NCBI GenBank assembly: GCA_015832175.1
Contig: WJXW01000008.1
Span: 1,922,001-1,986,000, forward strand
Reading direction: 5' to 3'
DNA: 64,000 nt
Origin: Paraphaeosphaeria minitans
Lineage: Eukaryota > Ascomycota > Dothideomycetes > Pleosporales > Didymosphaeriaceae
The notes beneath the pieces are model-generated. The model worked only from the letters and a program-made list of their open reading frames with translations. It was not told the DNA's origin and did not search any database. The stretch's first letter is position 1. Every line of letters begins with the position of its first letter. A program made the position numbers and the translations under genes. Of the stretch, positions 1-11,035 are shown one piece after another.

Positions 1-1125
1 AGTCAACGCTACCGACGTAAGGCTTCGCGGCTCCGTTCTGAAAGACAAAATGGAGAAGAGGAGGGACGCTGAAGAACGAGGCTAGTTTGTGGTCACTCCT
101 CTTTTTCATCCTAACAACCAGCTGCCAACTCAGTCATCTAGCACGACACTCCAAAGCCACCCTACGGAGCGTGTATTTGGAGAGCACACGTAGCCGCTAG
201 TTTATTTCTGCGATTTCGCATACCTTGCCCGATGACTACTGATGAAGACACCCAAAGAGACTGTCGAACCAAACCTGCAAACAGCTGCGAACGGAAACAC
301 GATGGAGACTGTGCAATGCGTCTTGGCGGCCTGACTAGCATTCTTCATCCTGTTTCGGAAGTTGCAAAGCACAGGGCGTGCGTACACTGTGACGGAGATT
401 ACAGTTAAATCGTTCCTGTGGATCTTATGAATGTACACGATGACATTGGAATCGCTTGCGGCATTGCATCTCTTGGTGAGCAAGGCAACATCTTTATCGA
501 GGGAGGGGACTCCGGTTGTGCTGGTGTGCGAGACGTCGAGGGCGCAACGGCCCAGATGCAACTGTTGTGGGGTTTGGGCTTTCTCATCGCGTCCAATGCA
601 GCGAATATCTTAGGTACAATTACATTTGATCTGGTTGTGAGCCACGTTCATTGGTTTCCGCAGTACCCTAGATTAATTTACGGCCCTTTTACAATGTCAA
701 ATTTGAACCACGTTGAACTTACATGGGAGATTTAGTAGCGCAAGATTAGTGGACGTAGGCTAAGTAGACTCGTAATCTTTTACAGTGTTAGATTTCCAAA
801 TTCCGCAAAGATCTCCACGCTAAGCCTGGACTGATACCTGATCCACTTCCTAGTTGAGATGAGCGAGCTTTGCGATATCCTGTGTTAACTTAATGTCCCA
901 TGCAGTACCCGATCTGCAATCTAACAAGGCCACCACGCTGCACTTGAATTTTATAGCTGCAGTAATATTGAAGCGGACGTATATCTATAGTTTCTCGCTG
1001 TTGCCGTTGGCAGTGGATAGGATGGATTACTCATTGCAGTCCAAGCCAGCCATGTCCTCCCTGCGACCCGTCGGTGCGATGTTCCCTCGTAGACTCTCTC
1101 CACCACCCTCATGATCCGAGCCTCT
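1..1125. other. Left-edge spacer with no recognised gene
   Basis: This stretch lies 3' of the P450-like gene. It holds short open frames on both strands (up to 119 codons at 202-561 minus and 105 codons at 418-735 plus). None has a recognisable motif, a good start context or plausible splice partners. I see no RNA gene or repeat. Confidence 0.5.
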
Positions 1126-3145
1126 CTACCTCCCCTTCCTCAACACCCTCTGCTCCGGAAGTCCTTCCCTTCGCCTGATCCGCACCCTAACATCGCCCTT
1201 CGGAATCTTGATTCTCGCTCCTTCCACCGCCTTGGGCACAATCCACTGCCCAACTTTCTTCTGCGCAGTGCCCTGCTCCACAGGCGCAGCCTTGCCGTCT
1301 ACAGGCCCCATAGCCGCGGCCTGCGCCTCCTGCATGTGGTCCATGAAGCTCTTCTTCGGCGCGGGCGCTATCTCCCAGAGCTGAAGTACGCCTGCGACGA
1401 AGGCGATGAGCAGCGAGGTTGTAAGCGACTCTTGGGGGTCGGAGGGCGAGCTTACGGAGAGGGGAGGCGCGGTGTGCTGGAAGCGATCGGGGCGGTACTC
1501 TGTAGGTGCGATGAAGTTTGCGGCGCACGTGTTAATGAGGGTTTGGGAGAGGCCGATGGCGATGTACGATCCGGCGTCGAGTTGCCACTTTTCCTGGACG
1601 CCAGGCCGTACGCTTTCCACTTCCGTGAGCGTGATGGGCTTGTCGACTTTGAGCGTTTTGGTGGGGGCTTTGTAGAGGCGTTTTGCTTCGTTGATCGCTG
1701 AGCGCAGATGTGGGAACGAGGTCGGCGAGACAAGCGGTGGGAGGCCGGAGAAGGATATTGCCGGTGGTGCTGGGAAGGCAGGGTGTATTGATGGCGGTTG
1801 GGTTGCTTGTGCCCAGATCTGCGTTTCTTTTCGAATCTCGTCTATCAGCGTGTCCGCTTTGTGAGTTTTTGGCTGCGCCGCTACCGAGGTATGAAGGTGC
1901 AGCAAGGTCCAGAATGCTAGGGGTACCACTTCCGACATGAGGGCATGAAGAAGCTGTATGGTGATGGCTGCGCGCGCTTCGTTTGGAACGTCATTCTCCG
2001 AGAAGAATTCGTTCATCCTCGTCAGCGGAGTAGGTGTTTCAGCGTCAGTCTCCTCGCCACTCATGCTCTCGTCGTCATCCGGTACCCTCTTCTTCGGATT
2101 TTCTAGGTCGTGGAAAAGTTGCACAAACTTTTCGAACAGCCTCTTCTTCGCTAACATTGCTCCAGGTAATCCAGGTTTCGGAAACAGCCGTGGTAGTCCC
2201 AGCGCAAGCGCATAGTAGCATTCTGTGACTGTAGACAGGTCTGAGGCCAGCAACTCGTATGATTCTGGGAATTGAGCTCCCGTAATTGGTACGACAATCG
2301 CACTGCAAAAGTATTCGTTGATGATTGTGAAAAGATCACACTCCGCTTCGATAGTGCCATCGGTGAGTTCCAGGTTGGCGACTCGCTCCCAGGGCAACTG
2401 GTCCACGATTGAGGTATTGAAGGTTACCAAATCTGGTAAAGAATCTGACAGAATCGACAAAGAAGCAGACATCAACTTCTCCGCTGTCTGAGTTTTGAAA
2501 ACGTTGTCGTCCAAAGCTTCTTTTAACTTGGGTTGCAAATTGTGGTAGCCGGTCTCCGTGTCATTAGGTAGGTTGAATGCATTCCGCAACACCGACCACT
2601 CCGTGACATCGAGTTCGTCAAGTCCGGTTGGATCGTTCTGGACTTGCTCAAATAGTGCAGGTGACAGAACAACGTTGTGTTTTGTGCCTCCGATGTTAAA
2701 TGCAACGATAGGTGCAAGTGACGAATCCCTAAGAGTTTGTCAACAGCAGAATCAACTTACTGAGGAGCTCGACATACCTGACTTTCTTCAACCATCCCTC
2801 TCCCCCAAACACAACACTCCCCCAATGCCTCACCTGGGGAATCCAGTATGGGAACTGTTGTACCCGCCTCGTCCCGCCATTTTGATCCGAGTTCCAATTC
2901 TTGCCGGAAAGAATCCTAGTAGGCAACGACACTGCGGTCAATCCCACGAAAACTTGAAGAGCGATTTCCTTCAGACTTTTGTCTTTGCCGATGAATTCAA
3001 ATAGCTTGCTGTCCCATCCGTAGTAGCGACCGAAGACGAGAAGAAAAGGACTGCTGAGGAGCAGATAGCACAGCGGTAGAAACAGCGTCCTTATAACGCT
3101 GTTCGAGGCATACACGCTCAGGAACAGCCCCTTGAGCGACCCCAT
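1126..3145 (-). CDS. Cytochrome P450-like membrane protein lacking the heme-cysteine loop
   Basis: Two exons, 3145-2778 and 2728-1126, joined across a 49-nt intron (GTATGT...CTCTTAG), give 656 aa. The N-terminus has a hydrophobic anchor (about residues 15-40), as in microsomal P450s. The first exon runs straight into the typical N-terminal P450 segment, GGTKHNVVLSPALFEQVQ. Further on are an I-helix-like stretch (VVPLAFWTLLHL followed by IDEIRKET), a K-helix ExxR as NEAKRLY, and the PERF-type segment EYRPDRF. This layout suits fungal P450s of the CYP7/CYP8 style. The conserved FxxGxxxCxG loop that should follow EYRPDRF is missing. In its place is a serine/proline-rich segment without cysteine, after which the L-helix-like LLIAFVAGVLQLWEI resumes. 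The fold is inferred to be P450, but normal heme-thiolate catalysis is doubtful, so the role is unknown. The promoter region is shared with the divergent HAM1 gene. Confidence 0.75.
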
Positions 3146-3897
3146 TTTGTCGTCGAAATTGGCGGTCTGCTGGGCCCCTCTGGTTGCTCTCGCCGAAGTG
3201 GTAGCTTCACAGCCTGCTCAGCTGCAGCGACGATGTCGGCGAGCGGTACCCAGTACCTGGAGCCAGTACCAGCCCTGCCGTTTCTACAACGCTCGCGCAC
3301 GGGTGACGTATGGGCGTTAGGAGCTTGGACTGGGGGTAGCTGCGGCAGCCCTGTGGTCTTGGAGGCCTCAGTGGTGCATACAGACTGTGTGAAACGGCGA
3401 GGTATAGACTCTAGAGATGGCAGCGGCTGACGAAGGGCACAGTAGCATTCGCGAAGGGCGCTAGAAGCGCCAGGTGTCGTGTAAATATCCAGATGGGGCC
3501 TAGCTTAGCCCTGAAATGGCGGCATGAAATAGCAGTCAGCGAGTACCTTGAGATGACTTGATGTGGACATCGTTCAGCTCCGCAGCCGCAGTTGTAAACT
3601 CAGCCATACACTTCCATTGCAGCAGTCAATCACACAGCGCAGCCCTTCCCAGCGCAGCCCTTCCCATCTACCAGGCTGTTAATTCCGTTGCACCAAAGAC
3701 TCATCGCGTCCATTACCAAACCGTGGAATTCGCTACCTACTCCACCCGGTATATCTCGTCTGGAAAAGACACATCAAGACTTACATCACCACCCGCCAGT
3801 GCTCGGATCCAATTCCCCGGCGTCCCTACCGAGTCCCAGCATCAAGAGGAAACCGCGAAACCCCGCCTAGAAAGCTTCCCGCAGCACAGCCAGCACC
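3146..3897. promoter_or_regulatory. Divergent promoter region between P450-like gene and HAM1
   Basis: This 752-bp spacer lies between the start codons of two divergent genes, so it should hold both promoters. A 13-bp direct repeat (GCGCAGCCCTTCC) occurs twice near 3637-3665. I see no other recognisable element. Overlapping open frames have no coding signature. Confidence 0.4.
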
Positions 3898-4922
3898 ATG
3901 GGCTCCCCCGCAGCAGTGCCCAAGCACCTGAACTTCATCACAGGCAACAAGAACAAGCTCGCCGAGGTACGTGCATTCTGATTTCCCCACGTGGTAGTGT
4001 GCCTACATGTAGGGCTCGTATCCGGCCTGCCTCGAGCACGATGGCGCGGCTGGGACGACGGTGACAGGGGCGCGACGTGAGATTTGAGGCTCTGCTGCAC
4101 GCCGACTGTCGCTCGGGAGCGCCGCTGGTCACGCCATGTCCACAGCGGTATTGGCACGGGAAAAATAAAATCCCCGCGAGACTTCACGGCTAATTGTGTG
4201 TGGCATGCAGGTCCAAGCTATTCTTGAAGGCGTCATCGAGCTGAAGAATCAGAACGTCGATTTGGTAGAGATTCAGGGTACGGTTGAGGAAGTCACACTG
4301 GACAAGGCCCGACGAGCGGCAGATGCAGTACGTTATTTCCTTTCATTCATTCGCTTCCGTCCCATCACTGACCAAGTACCTATAGATCAACGGCCCCGTT
4401 CTCGTAGAAGACACATGTCTCTGCTTCAAAGCTATGAACGACCTCCCCGGACCGTACATGTAAGTCTCTCTTTTACACCTTGGAACACCCCAAGTGTTGT
4501 CTCATGGTGTATAGTATATATCAAACACTGTCGTTCTGACCACATCTACCAGAAAATGGTTCATGCTCGCCCTCGGCCCCGCAAAGCTGCACCACATGCT
4601 CGATGGCTTCGACGACAAATCGGCACAAGCCGTGTGCACATTCGCGTACTGCGAGGGCCCGGGCCACGAACCGGTGCTTTTCCAGGGCAGGACGGACGGC
4701 AAGCTGGTTGCCAGCAGAGGGCCTACGGTCTTTGGTAAGCGGCTGTCCCTTGCTGCAATATTGGTGGCGGATGCTAACGAGAGGAAAGGCTGGGACTCGT
4801 GCTTCGAGTACGAAGGCACAACGTACGCGGAGATGGACAAGAACGAGAAGAACAAAATCTCGCACCGCGGGAAAGCGCTGGACAAGCTCAAAGCGTGGCT
4901 CGCGAGCAAGGTCGACGCGTAG
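3898..4922 (+). CDS. HAM1: Inosine triphosphate pyrophosphatase (HAM1/ITPA family)
   Basis: Five exons (3898-3966, 4211-4327, 4386-4459, 4553-4734, 4789-4922) give 191 aa, against 197 in yeast Ham1. The protein opens with [12 protein letters not shown], the family's (T/S)xxxxK nucleotide-binding signature. Later come [21 protein letters not shown] and KWFMLALGP, then [22 protein letters not shown] and the C-terminal AWL. The enzyme hydrolyses ITP, dITP and XTP to monophosphates and keeps deaminated purines out of nucleic acids. It acts in the cytosol and nucleus as a dimer with a divalent metal. Intron 4 has a clear GCTAAC branch site just before its acceptor. The gene converges on FAP7 with about 108 bp between stop codons. 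The start has a CACCATGG context. The identification is strong. Confidence 0.95.
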
Positions 4923-5030
4923 TCCCCCATCCCAACTCACGTACCCTACCCTACCCTACCCCCAATCAAAGAAATCAGAAGCAACTCACCATCCATCGCA
5001 CCCATCTCAAACAACCCTCGATCTCTTTTC

Positions 5031-5794
5031 TCATGCTTCGCTTTTACCTTCGTTGTCCTTCCTCCACTGCTCCACCCACCTCTCCACCCTCTCCACGTTC
5101 TCCTCGACATCCCCATCGCCACTACTCTGCAACTCCACCACAATCTCCTCCTTGTAGCTCTCCCGCGCCTCATCCAGCAACACCTGCATAATCTCCGAAT
5201 CCATATTCTCCTCGAGCTTCTTCCCCTTGTAGCCCCTCGCGGTAAGCCGGTCGTACAAGACAGTGCTATCGCACCGTATGACGACGACGAGGTCGATCCA
5301 GCGCTCGGGGAAGAGCTCGCAGGCGTGCCAGTCGAGGATGTTGCCGCCCTTCTCCGAGATACCGGTCGCTTCGAGGTGATCCAGGAGCTAGTTCGGCCGG
5401 TCAGCAACGCAACGACCTAGGGAGCGCAGCGACAATCAAAGTGCGAAAGCGAAAGGGAAAGGGAGAGAGGAAGAGGAGGAAGAGGAAGAGGAGGAAGAGG
5501 AAGAGGAGGAAGAGGAAGAGGAGGAAGAGGAAGAGGAGGAAGAGGAAGAGGAGGAAGAGGAAGAGGAGGAAGAGGAAGAGGAGGAAGAAGAAGAGGGGGT
5601 AAAAGTACTTTATCCTCATCGACCACCCAACTCCCCAGCTCCTCGTCCCGCCCCTCATGGAACCCCTCGTCCTTGACAATCTGATTCACGCTCACGTGCG
5701 TGAACCCCAGATTCCTGGCCAGCTGCTCCGCATGCGTCGTCTTGCCCACGCCCGGGGTGCCCGTGACCAAAATGTTCGGGTTCAGCCTCGCCAT
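5031..5794 (-). CDS. FAP7: Adenylate kinase isoenzyme 6 / Fap7 homolog
   Basis: Two exons, 5794-5609 and 5387-5031, give 180 aa, the usual AK6 length. The N-terminus has the P-loop GTPGVGKTTHAEQL and the AK6 motifs HVSVNQIVKDEGFHEGRDEE and SWVVDEDK. The second exon contains the NMP-binding and lid parts: GGNILDWHACELFPERW, VVVIRCDSTVLYDRL and RGYKGKKLEENMDSEI. Fap7/AK6 is a small ATPase and adenylate kinase that binds Rps14 and is needed for late cytoplasmic 20S pre-rRNA cleavage in 40S maturation. The intron (5388-5608, GTACTT...AACTAG, with a GCTGAC branch site) is filled by a 15-nt pyrimidine repeat on the coding strand. Its frame stays open through that repeat, so failure to splice would append a Pro/Leu repeat ending at 5417. 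The gene converges on HAM1. Confidence 0.93.
5455..5600 (-). repeat. 15-nt polypurine/polypyrimidine tandem repeat inside the FAP7 intron
   Basis: On the plus strand the unit is GAGGAAGAGGAAGAG, repeated about eight times with little variation, and flanked by shorter GGGAAA and GAAGAAG runs. The whole tract is purine-only on the plus strand and lies within the 221-nt intron of FAP7. Confidence 0.9.
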
Positions 5795-6923
5795 CTTCGC
5801 CTTCGTGCCTGGCCTCTCGCTCTCTTTCTCGGATGGCGGACGTGTAGGGTGGAGGCGGATGTGTAGGCGGAGAAGTTGCTTGCCGTCGCTCGTCGCTCGT
5901 CGCGTGGATCCTCGGTACCTATGTAGTCAAGTGGTAGGTAGGTAGCTTTGGGGATTTGTTGGCCGTCGACGCAACACCTGCGCTGGGCATGCCGGCCTAA
6001 AAAATTCCCAGATGGGATTTCCTCCGCCGAGGCAGCGGGAGCCCCGCCGACCCCGCACTACGCCGCTTTCGGCGACGGCCAGACATGGTTTCACGGTTGT
6101 GGTGTGTGTGTGAACCACAGTAGACAGATGGATACCTAGGGTAGATACCAGACTGGCGTACCTTGCGTCGCGCAGCCATCCTGGGGAGCATGCCTGGTGC
6201 GTGTCCATGACGGGCTACTCTTCGACTGGGGTCATTCTGAGACAGCCAAACAAGCATGGCTACTCTCAAAAGTCTCAATACCCACGATAGCAAACAGGAT
6301 CCATTAAGCCTAACGCACACATGGAATATTAAGGGTAGCTACCATAATCGTATCGAATCCGCAACGCAACCGTCTAAAACTGTACTTCCCAATTCATTCC
6401 CCACCCATGCCAAACTTTTTGCAGAAACAGACAAAGAAAACAACCAGAAGAAAACGGACGCATCATAACGCAACGCCAAAACCGGATACATTTCGTTCGG
6501 AGACACAAAGCTAGCACAATCTATGCCTACGAGGTTGGGTTCCGAGAGAACCAGAACCTTGCTCAACCCCCGAAGAGAGAAGTAGCGTGCGAACAAGACG
6601 CGTACAGCATAGCATGCGCAGTGGAGCTCCCGCGCCTGGATAGCTACCCGAGCAAGCTGCCACCGGTGCGGGTGCCTCATAAGGCAGGGGGACATTAAGC
6701 CGGGTGGAAACGCAGACAGTGCCATAAGCGAAGCAAGGAAGGAGGGCCGGGTAGAATGTGGTAGGGATGTGATGAGGTGCGGGTAGATGATTCAAATGCA
6801 AGAAAGCCACAAAGCTTCACCTTATGACCGCCGTGTAGCCACCAGGCGTAACATGATGCCGGCATCTGAATCGAAAGAGGAAGCCATTGTCATATATCCA
6901 TGGTCGGACCGTATGCAGGACAT
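5795..6923. other. Spacer upstream of FAP7 and downstream of NAP1
   Basis: FAP7 reads left from here and NAP1 ends at the right edge, so the left part should be the FAP7 promoter and the right part the NAP1 3' region. Short open frames (for example 6339-6725 minus) carry no recognisable domain. I see no RNA gene. Confidence 0.4.
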
Positions 6924-8419
6924 TTAGCTCTGCTTGCACTCGGCAGCCTCTTGCTTGGGTTTTGTGCCGTCGTCCTGGATTTTTTGTTAGCAGCTGATGA
7001 CATGGCGCTCAGTAGGGCATCGACGCACCTCTTCGTCTGACTCCTCATCGTCATCGTGATCGCTCTGGTCATCATCGTCATCCTCGTCGTCTTCGTCCTC
7101 GAACTCGCCCTCGTCAAAGTCCTCCAAGTTCTCGTACTGGAGAGCCTCGCCAGTGAACCAGTCGATGGCACGGGGGATGAGCTTCTCCTTGATGTCCTCA
7201 CCGAGCTGGTAGTCGAGCTCAAGGCGCTCCTCGATGTCAGAGGAAGCATCGTCATCGTCCTGCGGGGGGCTAGGCGGCTCGAAGAAGTTGAAGAACGACT
7301 CTGTTGGTACGGTCTTCTTGACCACACGGGTCTGCTTTGTGTCTGGACATGTATTAGCGTTCAAGTTTTGCCGTAAAGCTGAAGCTGCACATACTCTTGT
7401 TACGCTGCTTCTTGCTCTCGACGCGGACAGTGAGGTCCTTTCCGGCCTTCCACTCAACCTTCTCGCCTTCGGCGTGGTCATAGATGAAGTCTCCACCGTA
7501 GCCGTTCTCCTCCTGATAGAAGTAGGTCTTCGTGATGGTCTTGTTGGTGAAGTATTCGTTCTCCTCAAACTCGAAGATAAGGCGGAAGCCTGGGCGGTCG
7601 AGGTACTCCATGCGGATGTCGGTGAGGTGCTTCAGAGCGCCCTCGTCTCTGTCGGTGATCATCTCGGCAAGCGAGATCTGGTTCTTCATGGCGCTCAGCC
7701 AGAACTCTGGGATACCGTTGACATCCTTGCCCTCGTCCTTGTTAACCTCCTCCTCGGGCACGTCGTCCTCATCGTCATCGTCGTCCTTCTTCTCGCCGAC
7801 TGTGACCTGCTCGTCGGTGGGCTCGGTCTGGCCGTTGATGATCTTGGCACGGGACTGGTACAGAGGTGTGAACTTGGCGAAATACTTCTTCTCCAGCTGT
7901 AGGACCTCCTCCTGGAACTCAGCCTCGAGCTTGGAGTGCTCCTTCTGGATGCCCTTCAAGCCGGCAACGCGGCGGCGCACAGAGCCAGGGAGGGACTCGA
8001 TGTAACCACTTGACCGGCCGACGAGGGAGCCGAGCTTTGCCTGCATAAGGGAAGCGAGGGCAGGGTTTGCAGCGAACAGGCCGGCGGCTTGACGCTCGAG
8101 GTCCTCTTTGGGCAGAAAATTAGAATTGGCGGTCAAGCTCGTCACCGCGGGCGGGCGGGGACGAGGGGCAGCGCGGAGAAATCGAAAACTTACCCTCCTT
8201 GATGCTATCGACGCCGGGCTGCTGTGCGTGCGACGAGATGGGGGCGGCGTTCAGAGGCGTGTTCTGCGGCGTCCTGGTGGCAGCATGGTCAGTGGACGGC
8301 ACGTCTACAGTGTTTGTGGCGGACATGGTTGCGGCTCCGAAAAGGCACAGCGGGGGCGGGGAGGAGACTTACGGCGCAGTCATGTTCTCGAGCTTCTTGT
8401 TGCGGATCGGCTCAGACAT
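6924..8419 (-). CDS. NAP1: Nucleosome assembly protein 1
   Basis: Five exons (8419-8373, 8273-8194, 8105-7395, 7342-7029, 6974-6924) give 400 aa, against 417 in yeast Nap1. The central NAP domain is clear: [17 protein letters not shown], the long dimerisation helix [17 protein letters not shown], then [62 protein letters not shown] and the FFNFFEPP block. A very acidic Asp/Glu tail follows the domain. NAP1 chaperones H2A-H2B, shuttles between nucleus and cytoplasm, and helps nucleosome assembly. It also has mitotic and septin links in yeast. The first two exons are tiny (47 and 80 nt) and encode the poorly conserved N-terminus. The last exon of 51 nt follows a GTGCGT donor. Confidence 0.95.
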
Positions 8420-9203
8420 GATGGCGGGTGTATGCGGGCGATGTGTTGGGAGCGTGTGTTGAGAAGTGCGGTTGCTGGTGAGAATTATGGCCCTTCGAGC
8501 GCAGAAGTAACTAGTCTTGCCCGCCCCTCTTCTGGCACGGCTTTACTCGCTTAGTCCTAGCTCGGCAAGCCGTGAAGTAAACCGACTGAAGGGTGTTGCC
8601 CCAGGACACGCGTTATAAGCGCCCACTCAACCAGAACAACAGTGCACGCTCGGCGGCAGGCGCGCTGGTCGGGGGCGTGACTGAAGCGTGTGCGCAGGAC
8701 GCGCTTTACAGCAGTGAAGGAAGAAGAAGCAGCAGCAGCAGCAGCAGGAGGATGAGGAGCCGATGACTTGTCTTTGTAACGACGACTTCTCGGGCTCCCA
8801 CGTGTATCCATCTACCCCCCCGGGAGCAGGCCTGCACCGCCGCATCTATCGAGGGCTCGTCCGTTGCCTGACCACTTCGCTGCAGAATCCGAAGAAACAT
8901 GCGCCCTTGCCGATGTCCACCGGTTGTGGCGAACATGTTCAAAAAGTACTGGATGCATTCCATTCACGCGCATTGTTATACACCATACCCTGCCCGTGCA
9001 TCCAAAGTCTACCCTGGTATCAAACGCCAGCATGCCCTTGCACCGGCAAGCCTTCTAGAACAAAGCGGATCGGCCGAAGAAAAAAAATGCTGCATCGCCG
9101 CCGTCACCATAGCGTCGGCCTTGGCCAAAAATAGCAGCTGGTCATCGGTTGGCCTTCCTGCGTGTTGAGCCCTCGGATGTAAAACAGTAGACTATACGTG
9201 ACC
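8420..9203. promoter_or_regulatory. NAP1 upstream region
   Basis: NAP1 starts at the left edge and the transporter ends at the right edge, so this 784-bp spacer should contain the NAP1 promoter. It holds an AGC microsatellite near 8729-8747. No gene is seen. Confidence 0.4.
8729..8747. repeat. (GCA)n trinucleotide microsatellite
   Basis: About six tandem GCA units follow a short GAA run, roughly 310 bp upstream of the NAP1 start codon. Confidence 0.85.
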
Positions 9204-11035
9204 TCAATGTCCTTGCAGACGCTTCAAGCGCCTAGTTGCCAATGCGGCGAATACTGCACATACAGCGCCAATGAAGAGGCACACTCCAATAGCATTCGGC
9301 CCGTCCGTCGAATGGTGCTCTGAAGCATCACTCTCCTTTGAGAGCTCGGGACTTTTGCCCGGTTCCAGCAGAGAAAATACAATCCATGAAATACCTGTGC
9401 CGACAAACTGCGGAAGTGTTGTATACAGATTCATGATGCCGAGATACTTTCCAGCGCTTTCTCCGTTGGATCCAGAGGCTTCCTCAAGACCATGGTTGAG
9501 ATGCAACTGCACAGGCGACTCAAGCTCGATCGAGTTGCGTCCCAGATGTCCGTAAGAGTGGCCTGTCTGAGACATACGGTTGATTTCTACGCCCAAGAAG
9601 GTGAAAGGGGCCCAGCAAGCGATGGCCCACGAACTGTACATGGTCAATCCATCGGCACGCGATGGGGGTGCAGGTTGACTTACATGCCGCATGCAGCAAC
9701 TATAATAGTCGCACTTCTTAGTGACTGGACGAATGGGGCCATGATCATGGATCCAGCGAAGATGCAATGAGAGACAGTCCAAGTCGTGAGCAGAGACGGC
9801 TTATACTTCTCGAACTCCGTCACAAAACCTGCGATGCTTGCAGGTGGACGCGGAGTAAATCCGTGACCTTCTTCATCTGGGCTCTTGACAAAGAAGGGCA
9901 GTATCACGGACATGACGAACGTGATGATGGAGAACGCGATCAAAGCCATCGATCCGACACGACCAACCTGACCCGTCAAGTCACCCGCAGCCTTGGCGTC
10001 GGCAGGGGCATCGTAGCGCAGATACACCTCCCCAATCCAGGTGGTCGAATAAAAGAGAAACGGGAACCAGCCTTGACCCGCATCTTAGTTAAGTTCGACC
10101 ATATTTGCACACTGGGACTGAACACTTACCGATCCATGCCCAAAATTGTACATAGCAGATAGCTTGGATGCTGCGGGGAAGATTCATGGCGGTATGCACG
10201 ATCTCAGAGAGAACATGTAGCGGACCGAATTCTTCTCCCTCCTCTTTCCCGTCGTGAATGAGCACGCGCTCGGTCACTGCCCACGATGTAATTCCTACGG
10301 TGATACAGAGACATAACGCGGCTATGGAGGTCAATTGCTTGAACTGCGAGTCTCCAAGCATTGGTCCAAGCACCTTCTTCAGGTCAAGAGCCCCCGCAGC
10401 ATATCCCACCAGTGATCCCACAGCGACCATCCTACTGGCCCAACTGCTGCCGCTCTGCTGTTTCGAAATCGGCAGTGTATCCACAATGAGGCCTCTGCAG
10501 CTCCCTTGCACAGCATTGATCGCAAAGTCGATTCCGTAGATGCTGAATACGGCGAGGACGATTGTGGCGCTTTTGGCACTCTCCTTATCCTTCACAAAGT
10601 GCTGCACCACCTCTTTCGTAAACCCGAGCAACAGCAGGAACATGCACACGAGAACGGTACCGAATATCATGAACGGTCTTCTCCTGCCCCAGCGGCTCTT
10701 GGACCTGTCCGCCACGACACCGACGATAGGCTGCATGATAAGGCCAGATAGGGGTCCGGCGACCCAAACGAGGGATATCTTGGACTTTGTCAAGCCCAAT
10801 TCGAGGAGGTATGGTGTGCAGTATGTCATTTCGACATTCCAAGTGACCCTACAGCCGAGTCAGCACGATTGCGGGGGTTGTGTATCAGCCACGGGGGGAC
10901 GTACTGGAGACCAACGAGCGACAGCGTCAACAGCGCCATCTTCATGGCTTCAGAGGAGCCCTTTACAGACGGCGTCCCAGACCATTGTGCCTGCGCCGAG
11001 AGCCCTCCTCCCATACTACCTCCACCTGCCACCAT
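9204..11035 (-). CDS. Sucrose/alpha-glucoside transporter of the GPH (SUT-like) family
   Basis: Four exons (11035-10905, 10848-10130, 10071-9684, 9633-9204) give 555 aa with about twelve hydrophobic segments. The diagnostic loop RSKSRWGRRRPF after transmembrane segment 2 matches the RxGRRRPF signature of plant sucrose transporters and of S. pombe Sut1. Other family features are VTWNVEMTYCTPYLLELGL in segment 1, GPLSGLIMQPIVGVVADR, and NAVQGSCRGLIVD. Members import sucrose, maltose or other alpha-glucosides with protons at the plasma membrane. The true substrate cannot be read from sequence. The start at 11035 has a CACCATGG context, although the frame stays open further upstream to 11257. No glycosidase or regulator lies beside it, so there is no visible sugar cluster. 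Confidence 0.88.

Noticed and set aside
1413..1490. Possible intron in the P450-like gene explaining the missing cysteine loop
   Set aside because: A GTAAGC...TCGCAG pair of about 64 nt exists, but removing it shifts the frame and deletes the L-helix-like segment, so it does not restore a heme-binding loop.
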